This document shows, piece after piece, positions 34,990-47,000 of a DNA stretch of 64,000 bases; the stretch's first letter is position 1; every line of letters starts with the position of its first letter. This stretch comes from Thunnus maccoyii (taxonomy: Eukaryota > Chordata > Actinopteri > Scombriformes > Scombridae). The stretch is taken from positions 17,965,291 to 18,029,290 of the forward strand of contig NC_056536.1 in the NCBI RefSeq assembly GCF_910596095.1, in the 5' to 3' direction. Position numbers and translations under genes: made by a program. The notes beneath the pieces are model-generated. The model searched no databases. It worked only from the letters and a program-made list of their open reading frames with translations, and was not told the DNA's origin.

Positions 34990-35830
34990 GTTCCAGTCTG
35001 AAATATCTCAACAACTATTTGATGGATTGCTATGAAATTTTGTACAGACACACAAGGTCCCCAGTGGATGAATCCTACTGACTTTGGCGATCCCTTGACA
35101 TTTATTCTTCTTCACCATTTGTGGAAAGAGTGAAAGTATCTCAATAACTATTGAATGGATTGCCATGGTGACTTTGCACCACTAGCAGGTCAACGTTTTC
35201 ACTTGTGTTGTGATATATCTCAACATCTGCAAGATTGATTGTCACAAAATTTGGTACAGACGGTCATGGTTTCCAGAGGATGAATCACACATTGACTTTG
35301 GTGAACCCCTCACTTTTCCTCTAGCGCAACACGTGAGATTGACATTTGCGAAAAGAGTGAAAATATCTCAACAACTATTAGATGGATTGCCATGAGGTTT
35401 ACAACAGATATTTAAGGTTTCTAGAGGATATATTCTAAAGACTTTGGTGATCTTCTGACTATTCCTCTAGCAGCACTAGCAGGTCAAAGTTTTCATTTAT
35501 GCTGTGATTTATCTCAACATCTACTTGATGGATTGTCACAAAATTTGGTACAATAATGGTTCCCAGATGATGTATTCTAATGACTTTGGTGATCCTCTGA
35601 CTTTTATGACCAAATACCTGCAAAACATGACATTCCCATCAGCCTCCGATGTACTGTTTAGTGCTTATGAGCAAATGTTTGCATGCTAACACAGTAAACC
35701 AACACTGTGAACACAATAAACATGATACGATCAACATGCTAGCATTATCATTGTGAGTATGTTAGCATGCTGATTTGAGCATTTAGTTCAAGTACAGCCT
35801 CACAGAGCCACTAGTATGGCTGTAGACTCT
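34990..35830. repeat. Teleost satellite-like repeat with about 100-bp sub-units
   Basis: The phrase atctcaacaactattNgatggattgccatg recurs at about 35007, 35139, 35214, 35364 and 35513. Each time it is followed by a acaaaatttggtaca-type block, a cagaggatgaat-type block and gactttggtgatc, then cctctagc..agcaggtcaa. The tail holds repeated atgctagcat/gttagcatgc motifs. Related sequence is at 47060-47600. Confidence 0.8.
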
Positions 35831-35839
35831 TGTTTCCCA

Positions 35840-38800
35840 GAAGCAGAAATCTGATGAGTCTGATAGTACATCCCTTTGGCCCACCATATGCTGATTAAAA
35901 GTCATACAGATGAGCAGAGTTTTGGTTTGATTGTGCGTGCATGCTGGGATGGCTCAGCACTATCTATCAATGTCACTCAGGTAGCCATGGTATCACTGTT
36001 AGTGTCAGCATCAGTGTGTGTCAGCTGGTATCACTCACTGGTATCTATGTCTGTGAGGCCTACACAATTTGACCCTGACCCTGTATCTCTCCTGTTTCCC
36101 ACACCTCTGTCTCTCGTTGGGTGTACGCGCGCGTGTGTATCAGTGTGTATTGTCAGCCCAAACCCCCAGATTCCTTGGTATGTTGGTGGAATTTCGACTA
36201 TTTTTCCAGGTCACTGTTGTTTGTGCCTTGTGAGGTGTGTCTGTAAATTCCCACACAGGGAGGCAGATAAACACACTCACACTGTCACACGCATATACAA
36301 ACCTCGTCACATTGCAGCCCACACCTTGTAAGGTGAAGAATTCACTGCAGCTAACCATCTAACTTTCCAACGGAGGCTCAGCACTGACACTCCTTTAATC
36401 TTCATTGCTTTAACCTTCAAGCGTTCAGTTAATGGAACCTGCTGAATATTCTGCTATCCAACACTAAACCTGAGTGAGTTATATCACGGATAAATTAGGG
36501 GTGACAAATTGGTGCTGTGTCAAGTCACACAGGCTTTCTACTCATGGAAAATTCATTGAGGTCAACCTGCATGTGTTTGTATGTGTCAGTAGTTGGAGCA
36601 ATTATAGAAGCACCGGAAATGTTTTACATGGAACAGTGAGTGAGTGCTGAAATATTGCTCTGCCAGTGAGGTGGAATTGTTTGGAAAATTCTAGTTTTAT
36701 TCTTTTTTCAGCAAATTTGCCAGTTCAAAGAATTGATCTGCCAGCCAGTTGCGTTTTGGAAAAATATTTTAAGTTACTTTGAGCGAGCTACGATATCATA
36801 GCATTACTGCTATAATGGCTACCAAAATGTGTCGCTGTGAAGCAATATAGGAAATGACAGAGCAAAGGGACTGGGGGAAAGGTGTTGAAGGTGGTGGGGG
36901 TCGGACATTTTTTGCTGTAGGTCTCAGCAGATAAGTGTTTTGTGTCGTAATCCCTTATTTTCCCTCAATGCAGATACTGCAATTCATACCCATACTTTCT
37001 CTACCTCTCGGTCTCGACACCCCTCGGGTCCTGGCAGGTCGCGTAAATATTAGTCTGAGCTCCCTAATAAATCTGCACCTCCTACTGCTCCCACAGCCCT
37101 CCAACTCAAACCTGTTCCCAACAAAGCTACACCACCTAATACCTAATGGCTGACACCCACCCTTCCCCCTCAGAGGGAGAGTAAAGGGATGAAAGATGGA
37201 TGGAAGAGTTGACACTGCAGGCAACTATACTCTAGGTTTTAATCCAGCAGAGCAGGTGTTCTTCTGAATAAATTCACCTCATCGCTGACCAGCCAGAGAA
37301 GAGCTTAGCTACATGAGCAAGCCGTTAATGTTTAGGAGGTGTCAACAGGCGACGGATCAGTGGTGGTCGTTCATAGTGCTGAAGGTTCTCTGTTGATACA
37401 TCTAAACTTTATGACCCCTGACCTCGCCAGACTCCCTCTCCAACCTCCGGAAAAAAATGACCTAAGTTCTACTGGCCCTGAGGGGTAAACCCATACCGTC
37501 CCGTCACACACACTTGTATGTTTGCATGCACTTTCTGGTCACAAGCAGTGAGTGACAGAGTAGAAAGGCTCGCTAACATACTGAGGGTTTTACCAGACAG
37601 GTGATAGGTGAGCTCAGGGGGCAGTAAGGGGGTCCCATCCTTGCCTGCAGGTATGCACATGTGAATATGTGTGCGAAACAGATCGCATGGCTGACACCCG
37701 GACCACCCCAAGGTGAATGTTACTGGGGAAACGTTGGTGGGGTCGCTGGCTAGATTCCCACCGACAGAAGCCTGTACCAGAGGCGGGGAGCAGGAGAGAG
37801 GCGTTCAGGGCGATGTGGCAGGTGGGGCGGGTAATGATGATGAATTGTGGGGAACGCGGTTCTTTCTGCTCAGATTAAGATCTGCTGATAAACATGCCTG
37901 CCAGGTCTTAAGTAACCCTATACATTTCTCTCTCCCCTCCATCCATCTGTTTGACTTGTTGTCTTTCCTTCTCGCGCTCTCACACCTCTTCGTTTTTTTC
38001 TATCACAAACTGTGGTTTAAAGCTCCCACAGTGTAGGTGGTGGACCCTGTCCTGTCCATGTACCTTCACACTATACGTGTGTGCATCTGCGTGTGTGTGT
38101 AATTGGAGTACAGTTCATCCTCTATTCTCAGGGTTGTTGCCATTTGGCAACCAGAGCTCAGCCTGACATGCTGTACATCCTGGACAAAAGGTTGATAAAT
38201 CTACATAACTGTCACTACTGAGACGCAGAGGGAGTCAAGAGTGAGAGAGAGAGAATATAGACCAAGTGTAAATAAGGATCATACAGTTGGGAATAACTGT
38301 GATGATGGTGAATAAATGATTGGGGCCATGTGCGCTGTCTGCCTGTCTAACAGTCTAAAGATACTGCAGCAATGTATGTGTCAGTGTACCAGTTAGAAGT
38401 TTAACACTCAGGGCAGGTGTTGTACTCCTGGGCCTTTACGTTTCATTTCATTAAAACATAAAATATTTAAAAATCAGCAGGACCCCAGTTAAAACTACTT
38501 GTACTTGTGATTTTACCACACAGCTGCTTTGAGAGCAAAGAGCCCAGTGAGATTATTTGTTAAATTAAAGGATACTTCTGGTTTATTACAGTTTGGGCCT
38601 TATTTTGTAGCTTTGCCCTATCATTTTTATTATTAATGATAACATTGTATCCACGAAGTTAATTGCTGAGATTTAGGTGCGACATTGTTACAACGGGGAA
38701 GTTAATACAAGCAATCAAGATGATCAGACAGATCGTAAACAAACTGAAAGTTTAGCCAGATTGTCTGAACCACTTTATTTGGAGGTAAAGCCAAAAGCAA

Positions 38801-39860
38801 GCACACCCGAAATATAGGTAATAGTGCCACATTAACTGTGTGGATGCACAGCTACTGCAAGTGTGGCAGATCAAAGCTAAACCGCAAAGCCTGTCTGTAA
38901 ACTGTGATGGATGCTAACAAAGTCTGCGTGACAATTTTTTGTTTAAAACTGGTAGGATAATCTGGCTGCTTGTGTTTCTTCCCCGTCTGACTTCTTTTGG
39001 CTATTTCAATACATTCACAAATCTCATCAATTAATTTGGTAAGTACGATGTTATCATAACTAACAGAACTGATGCAGAACCTATTAAAAAATAGTTGTAA
39101 AAATGTAGAAGTATCCCTTGAAGGCATCATGTTGCCTTGATGCCTTTTCTGTGCCCTCAGTCAGTATATCTCCTCCTCCTCTCCTTCGCCCACAGCACTG
39201 CCTGCCAGCTAGGAAGACTAATGGTTTGTCTCTCATACTCTGCAACAGGAATGCTCTCAGCCTGGCATCCAGGACACAGATAGACTGTGCCACAGGATGT
39301 TGGCACCAGAATAGTCTCAGTGACTGGAATGGCTTGATAATATTACCCTAAGGGACAATAAAGCTTATCTTATCTAACGATATGGGCCTCCTGTGGCTAT
39401 TAAAAGAGCACTTCTAAGATGTTAAGGGCTCTTTTTGGGGCCGATTAAGTTTGTAGACTGAAAGGTGAATCATAAGTGGTCTAACATCTGTCCATTAAAA
39501 ATGTTGATTATGAGGTAGTATCACTAGAATGAGCTTGTACTGAAGGAGGACACTCAGGAGAGAAGTTTTGTATTTTCTTCTTAGCTGCTGTATCTGAATT
39601 AGTTTCTGTTTCCTGCATCAAGGTATCTCCAGAGTAGATGCATTGCATTTCCTGCGTGTGCCTTAGCATGGCTGCTTCCTGTCCTAGGTTTGGGCAAGGA
39701 GAGATGGTCTTATCAACAGGACATAGTGACATGCAGGATTAGTATTGTATTATTGTTGTATGGAAATACAGGTTTGCTCAATAAAGAGGCAATGAAGCAA
39801 TGTTATATCATTTAGTCTCTCCAAAAAGGCATCTACCTTCTGTCTTAATTTTGTCTCTTG
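35840..39860. other. Intergenic between repeats and wnt2b, no gene seen
   Basis: Mixed unique sequence. A short GC-rich part near 37000-37160 is free of repeats. Near 39170-39378 the sequence ends ggacaataaagcttatcttat, resembling the 3' tail of a LINE. No coding gene was recognised. Confidence 0.4.
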
Positions 39861-39879
39861 TGTGCGAGATCCTTTTGAA

Positions 39880-40250
39880 TTCACATTATCAGGAGTCTCT
39901 CAATTCTAATATAAGTGAGCCCGGACTGGCCTGAGAGGCTGGGGAGCAGAGGGGGCTGAAGCAGAGAAGATTGCTGGAAAGTATTCCCTTTGATAAGCCG
40001 GCCAAGAAGCCTTTGATTAAATGTGGTCCCAGCAGGAGCCCACACTAGGTCCTCTGTGGCACGACCATGGCCAATCACCAGCTATCAACAGCCCCAGGTA
40101 ATTACAGCCATCTAGTCATTAGCCTGGGACCCACCTGGAATTCCACATAGCGAGGGGTGGGATGAGGCCAGCAGGGGTTGGGGCTGAGGTTGGGCCTTTA
40201 ATCAAACACTTCCCTCCCCTTGTCTGATATAACGCACCCCACCCCAACTC
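39880..40250. promoter_or_regulatory. Candidate conserved non-coding element with two TCF/LEF sites
   Basis: A GC-balanced, repeat-free block about 1.4 kb downstream of the wnt2b stop codon. CTTTGAT, the TCF/LEF core, occurs at 39988-39994 and 40011-40017 in the same orientation, 23 bp apart, with a homeobox-type gtaattac further on (about 40098). A Wnt-responsive element is inferred only from motifs. Confidence 0.35.
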
Positions 40251-40650
40251 ACACAGAATCAGCCTTTGTTACTGACATAGATTGTATTATTACTGCCCCA
40301 GTCTCTCTCAACTCATTCTGGTGAGGAGCAGCGATGGTGTGTGTGTGTGTGTTAGTGAGTGAGTGTGTGAGATAGAAATAATGACAACAATACAACAGGA
40401 CTTAATCACTAGCCTGATCAATCATCCTGATTGGTTCTGCTCTGTCAGCACTATCTATTCTCTTTCTTGATCTCATCTTCTGTATCTGTCTAAACAAAAA
40501 ACAAAGATCCCAGTGTCATACTAATGCACCATATATTTCATATGAACATCTGTTTACATAAGGCAATATACACAATGTTATACAAGCAAGCTGGAGAGCA
40601 GAGAAGTGAAATTTGTCTGAGGTTGTGGTTATGCGTGACCATCCAGGCCC

Positions 40651-40747
40651 TCTTCTTCTTCTTCTTCTTCTTCTTCTTCTTCTTCTTCTTCTTCTTCTTT
40701 TTCTTCTTCTTCTTCTTCTTCTTCTTCTTTTTCTTTCTTCTTCTTCT
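40651..40747. repeat. (CTT)n microsatellite
   Basis: About 97 bp of pure polypyrimidine TTC/CTT repeat with three TTT interruptions. The long translated runs of F or K in this region are artefacts of the repeat. Confidence 0.95.
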
Positions 40748-41633
40748 CAACGGCAGGCAGTTTGTTGTCTTACACACTGAAAACTAGAGTACACTGTATA
40801 ATCACAATAATAGGAGTGCTCTTCTCTCTCCTTGTGTCAGTCAATGTAGTGCAGTCTCATCCGCAGATGAGAAATGAAACAACACTTTAAAAATTTAAAT
40901 AAATCACTTTAAACAGCTTTTTTTTCCTCTCTTTTTTTTTTTTTTTTTTACAGTTGCATTCAAAGTTCCAATGATGCATCCGTCCATTTATTCATCTGGT
41001 GTCCATCTCCCTGTCCTCTGGTAGTCCTCTGCCTGGACTTCTGTTTGACCACACAGAGCCAAACACTTAGATGTCCACTTCTCAAAGTGCACTTTTCAAG
41101 CTACTTCCCAAAGTCAAACCAAGCATTCGTTTTGGTAGATTAAAGTGTATTTCCCCCCCCAAAAGAAAGAAAATTATGTGAATATATGATGTTGTTGTAA
41201 TAATACTGGATACGTTTGAAGGCTCAGTTTATGTGAAAATGTGTCTTTAAAGCATCATGAAAGCAGCAAACCATTTTTAACCCAGAACCACACGCTAGAA
41301 AAAAAGTCCATCTGGACTGAATCTTTGATAAAAGCCCAATCCGTCCAAACCCCAGAGTTTTCACTTGTTGCACTGTTCATCATCTGATCCCAGCAGTTCA
41401 GTCTCACAAACAGGGGCTAATGGGTATTTATTCATATTGATGGGTACTGAATTCTAGTGCTTTCACAGAAACAAGTAGAAAAGCCATGCAATGATGAACC
41501 GAGACAGGGGCAGGGGAGGGCGGAGATGCAGAGCACTTTCAGACAAACTTTCCCAGAATGCCACATTCCACAGGATGACCTGCAAAGGGGAAAAGGGTGG
41601 GGTTGCATTACAGGGGGCGGAAGGGGTGTGTCC

Positions 41634-43380
41634 TCAGGTCTGGTCCAACCATTCGGCTCGTTTGGGGGCCTTGCACGTGTGTATGTCCACAGCTTCCTCG
41701 CAGTCCTTACACTCCACAGCGCAGCACCATTTGAACTTGCACTCACACTTGGTGATTTGTGTGACTCTGGTGGTGTCGTAGCCCCGCCCGCAGCACATGA
41801 CCTCACAGCCGTCGGTGCCGCGTGATGACTTATTGCAGACCCGCCCGGCCGTGCCCAGGGAACCTGCACAGAGAGTAGAAAAGAGTTAGCTATAACGGCT
41901 AAAAGTTAAACTAAAACTAAAGCTACTTTCTATTGTTTCTATTGATTAATCATATGTTTCACTTCTTTGTCAAATCTTCCATGAAACAAAAAGCAGCCAG
42001 TAGATAATTTTATAGAGAACCAAAGTCCTACGTAGAACTGAAATGGTAAGTCGATTAATTAGTCTCAATGCAGTCTCTCATTGAGAATTTTTTTCACCTG
42101 TCTTTCTGAAAAAGTGACGTGTTCCTTGGTTACCTACACATTCTAATATTAACAAATATATAGCACTTTTATATCATAGATTAGAATGTGAACCCTTCAT
42201 AATTTTACAAAGTTAAACAACTATTTATTCTTTAAGATTCATAAAACTAAAGCTCCTATGAAATCTGACCAGTAGGCTTATTACACCTTATCTTAACTTT
42301 CTCCCTCCTGATATCGACCCACGCTCTTTTCTTATATCATCTTGTTAACTTTTTTGCTGTAATCTCTGCCGTCTTTAAAATATCTACACCGTCCTTACAG
42401 CCCTCCACTCGACTGGCCTCAGTCTGTGAAGCTGGCAACGTTTATACTGCATTCATATGATGTTGGCAGAATGGGATGAATATTCCAACTTGTAATTTTC
42501 AGGCATTATTCCAAGCGGGTCACCCCCACTGCTAGACTTTTCGTTACACAATTAAAATACCTTAAATGAGCTACATGTGCAGTTTGTGAACCACAAGTGA
42601 AAAGCAGATAAAAAGCAGGGTATTTCTCCTTTTAAATCACCAAATTGATTCTTTTGGTGTTTTATTCGTGTAGAGTGTGATGGTGGCAGAATTCCAGATA
42701 TCTCTGACTCAGAATTACAACTTGGAGACTGATGTGTGGTTTTTCTGGCTTGACTACTCCAATTTACGGGAACACCAACACCAAGACTGCGGCAGCTTTG
42801 GGCTTGTAGGAAATGGTGTGTGTTAATTGCAACTAAAAACAGAAATTTTAACAACTTTCCTCAGTTTTGTTTTTCTAAATTTTACCATCCCTGTCCAGAA
42901 AAATGGAGTGAACAGCAAGACGTACTATTCAGCAAGTTTCTGTTCCAGGACTGGAACTTTAATTCATTTGCATTATTACAAATGTCAGTGTGGTTTTGAA
43001 TTAGGTTTTTCTCAGTTTTGGAATAGAAATCTGATGTTTGACTTTCACTTTGGCACCCTATTTGGTTCGATGTCTAATCTACAGTAGCATGCTAGCCACC
43101 AGTACTGAGTGTATCATAGTGTTAAGCAGTCTGGCTGTTACCTAATGCAGAGGCATATTGTCTGTGTCTTGTGTGAATGTCATCCCCACAGAGATTAGTG
43201 CTGGTGTTTGGTGTGAGAAGCTCCCTGTTTGAACTGCTACCTATCACAACAAGCTGCCCATAGAACAACAGACCCACACACACAACTATGCGGTGTTGGT
43301 AGAGTGGCCTATAGTTACACTGCCTTTCCCAAGCCACTGCTCCCTTTGAAGCCGCTCTATTTGTGTGTGCGGGTGTGTGT

Positions 43381-43419
<39 letters not shown>

Positions 43420-43989
43420 TGTGTGTGTGTGTGTGTGGGTGTGTGTGTGTGTGTGTGTGAGGGTTAAATGGACAGTGGAGCGTGACAGACAGACAGGCTC
43501 TCACACTCTGAGGCCCACTCTGCCCTCCAGCTACGCTTAGTTCAGACAGACAGAGAGTGAGAGAGACTGTGACAGACAGAAAGAAGTGATTTTTTTAAAA
43601 TTAGCTGCTTGTGTCCCTAGGCTGTGGATTCCACTGGGAAGGTGAGAAAGAGGGGGAGGATGGACGAAGGGACGAAGGGACAAAGAGACCAAGGAAGAGG
43701 GAGAAGTGGACAGAGATTCAGTTTCTGAGCGATGGAGGTGTTGATCCCAGAAATTTGTCTGAGTATTTTATCCATCATCCAGCCAATCAGAAACAGTCAT
43801 AACCGATTAGGTGCATTGTAGGATGGTTGATCAACACATCCTCTGACCATGGGGTGTGTATATGTGTGTATATGTGTTGACAGAGACTGACAGAGGTCAG
43901 GTGGTCACAAAACGACCATGTCCCCGGGGTACAAGGATATTAGCTTCCTCAGACATCACACGGGAGGCCTTCTGTGTTATCTGAATACC

Positions 43990-44032
<43 letters not shown>

Positions 44033-47000
44033 TGACATTCACACACACAAACATACTAGTCATGCATGAACATACACACAACATACACATAACACAGTCG
44101 GGGCAATCCATCAACATCCATGAGAAATTGCCTCTCTGCGTCTGTCAGTCAGATCTACCTTCTTCTTCTTCTCTGCCTCTGTTGTCTTACCTGCTGCTTT
44201 GTCTTGCAGGCAATAATCCGGAGAGTTCTCAAAGTAGACCAGGTCGTTCTTGGTGGCCTTCCTGAAGGCTTTATTAGCTACAGTGAAGCCTGTCCCGTCC
44301 TGATTCATTGTCACCTCGATGGCCCCGTTGTATTTCCTCCTCAGGTAGTCACCGGTCTTCCTGAAGTCTGACATGGCCATCCAACATGTCCGCAGTGTGC
44401 ATGAGCCACTCACACCGTGACATTTACACTCCAGCTTCATGAAACGCTTCACTGCCTAAATACATAGAGAGAAGTCGGGATTGTGTGTATGTTGTTTTAG
44501 CCATTATGAAATTTTTTGGGTTTTACGTGTTCTAAAAATACAGCACTAATGCAGGCAAGATTTTTAAAGGGTTGGTTTACCCAAATTACATGAAAACATA
44601 GTTTCTCACTTACTGCACCTAGTGGTATTTTGTTAGACATATTTCTGCCAGAGAGTTCTGCCTCTACTCCAATAAAATTGAGGTGGATGGATTTTTGGTG
44701 CTCAAACCAATGAAAAATAACACTAAAAGTTCATTGTCCCCATAAAAAATGTTGACAGTGAGATCTGTGGATTACCCGTAATTATGGGGACACTTTCATT
44801 TTTTATTGTAGTTTTTTTTTTTTAATGCTGTGAGCACTGCAAACAAAATTCCATTTACCTGAACTGTATTGGGGTTCATGGCACAAATCTCAGACCCAAT
44901 TTACACTTCTGAAAATGTCATATGAAAATCATATCAGTAAATAAATCCTCTTATGTAGGAAAAAAATATTTTAATGCAAGGTGTAAATGCAATAGGACTG
45001 TCACTTCAAATATCAAGTTCAAACTAATTCAGAAGCAACACATGTAGCCTCTCCTATATATGCTGTAGCTGCAGTCACACCAGGTTTTGCTCCTTATTCT
45101 CTTCTATAAGGAATGGGGTGAGATATTCTAAGTGCAGGTCTCATACTGACCCCGCCTCATTTGCTGTGCGTAAAATTTAATCGGATTCAGCTCTGACGTG
45201 TGAAATCGCAAAACTCTCCAAAGTCCAGCCAGTTTAATAGTCAGCTTGTTGAATGCTCTTGTTAGCCCACTAGCCATGCTAGCTCCTGCAGTTTGTACTT
45301 ACAACTCTGCCCACGCTTTTTTTCAAGTCCCACCTGCTTTTTGCCTCAGCACATAAGCAAATTTTGACAGTTCAGAGACCGGTCTGACCATGTTCCGCTC
45401 TCTTGCGGTGCCTCCAATGCCTCACTTAAGTAACAAACTAACATTACAAAGCAGTTGTGTTTAACAAAATCAGCAAACAGGCGAACAGTGCATTTTGCAC
45501 TTTTACACTGACAATTTTGAATTTGAACAAATGATTACAGATCAAATATTTAAGTGACAACCTTAAAGTGCATTCAGAGCACAAATCTACAACTCTTTCC
45601 TCTACAAAGGGAAAATAACATGAACCCATACAGCAGCCTCGCTTCCTTTGAACTGAGATGAGCTATGATTGTTGTCATTCTGCCAGCTCCACCTACCTAA
45701 TTTGCATATCCTAATGTGGGTGGAATTGAAATAACAAGAAAGCTTATTTAATACCTGGTGTAAATGCAAAGGCCCATGATCAGTTGTCATTATCCAGATA
45801 ACATATCCAGAGACAGATTTCTTGTTAATACCAGATGTAAATGTCGTCCCAGATGCAAGTATGTCAAAAACTTTGGCAAATAAAACCAAATCTACCTGCA
45901 TAGCTGGATATACCACTAGATGTAAGTGAGCAAATTTTTTTTTTCGTAATTTGGGTGAATCAACCCACGAAATAGATTCTACTGTAATCACACACTTACT
46001 GTTCGGCCACAGCGGTTGTTGTGTAGGTTCATGAGTGCCCGTGCATCTCGGACAGTCTTCTCTTTGGCATCTATGAAAGCTTTGGCAAACTTTATCCCGT
46101 AGTTGATATTATCACTGCAGCCACCCCAATCAAATTCTCCTCTCTCATCGCTGGCCCGTCCACGCTTGTGGGGATCACAGTTGCATGTCTTCAGCTCACC
46201 TTGGCTGCAAGCGCGAGTAAGCGCATACACCACTCCTGCTGAGGAGATGGCGTAGACGAACGCTGCTTCACGACTGCCTGAGAAACAGAGATAGCGAGAA
46301 AGTGCAAAAAAAAAAGAAAGAAATGTTAGACTGAGGTTGAAGTTAGAATAACACACAAATCTATTTCTCAACACCGGATTTGTAGTGACTCATATCATGC
46401 AATACAATAGGTTCTCCAAAACCTAAAGACTTGGAGCTTTGCAGCCCTCATGTTAACATGCGTACACAGATACACATAATGCCATGACCAGGCCTGGGCG
46501 TGAGCCATCAGGACATGAAGGTGCAGCTGACGGGGGCATATCAGGCCTGATGTGGAGTATAGGACTGCTCTGTTTAAATATTATCATGGAAATAATCCTC
46601 ACAGCGGGGCTCTCCTCTGCTCACATAAATTGTTTAAATACAGGCACAGTGATACCCCATTAATCAACGCCAGGGTGATGTCATGACAGCATTATCTACC
46701 ATTGCTGTGCTCATCTGTTCGTTTCTGGTCTCTTCAGTTCCTTAGAATATGACTCATCTATTGTGTGGCCAAAGACACATAGAGAATTAGATATAGTGTT
46801 TGGTCACAGTTGCAGCACCCGTGGGAGTGAATCCCCCAAAAAACAACATGGTAGCCAGAATTTGTTCATCTTAAATCACTTAGTCAATCTAACAAACATG
46901 TGGTTTTCACTTAGTGCCTCTGTTGTCAAAGTCAAAAAAGAAAATGCTGCACTTGGAATGAGAGTAATCTCCCCAGTGATTAAATAGATCCTGTTTATGG

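Noticed and set aside
40524..40787. ORFs rich in F or K
   Set aside because: They are translations of the CTT/AAG microsatellite.
41432..41869. 145-codon minus-strand ORF and two plus-strand ORFs
   Set aside because: Alternative-frame readings of wnt2b exon 5.
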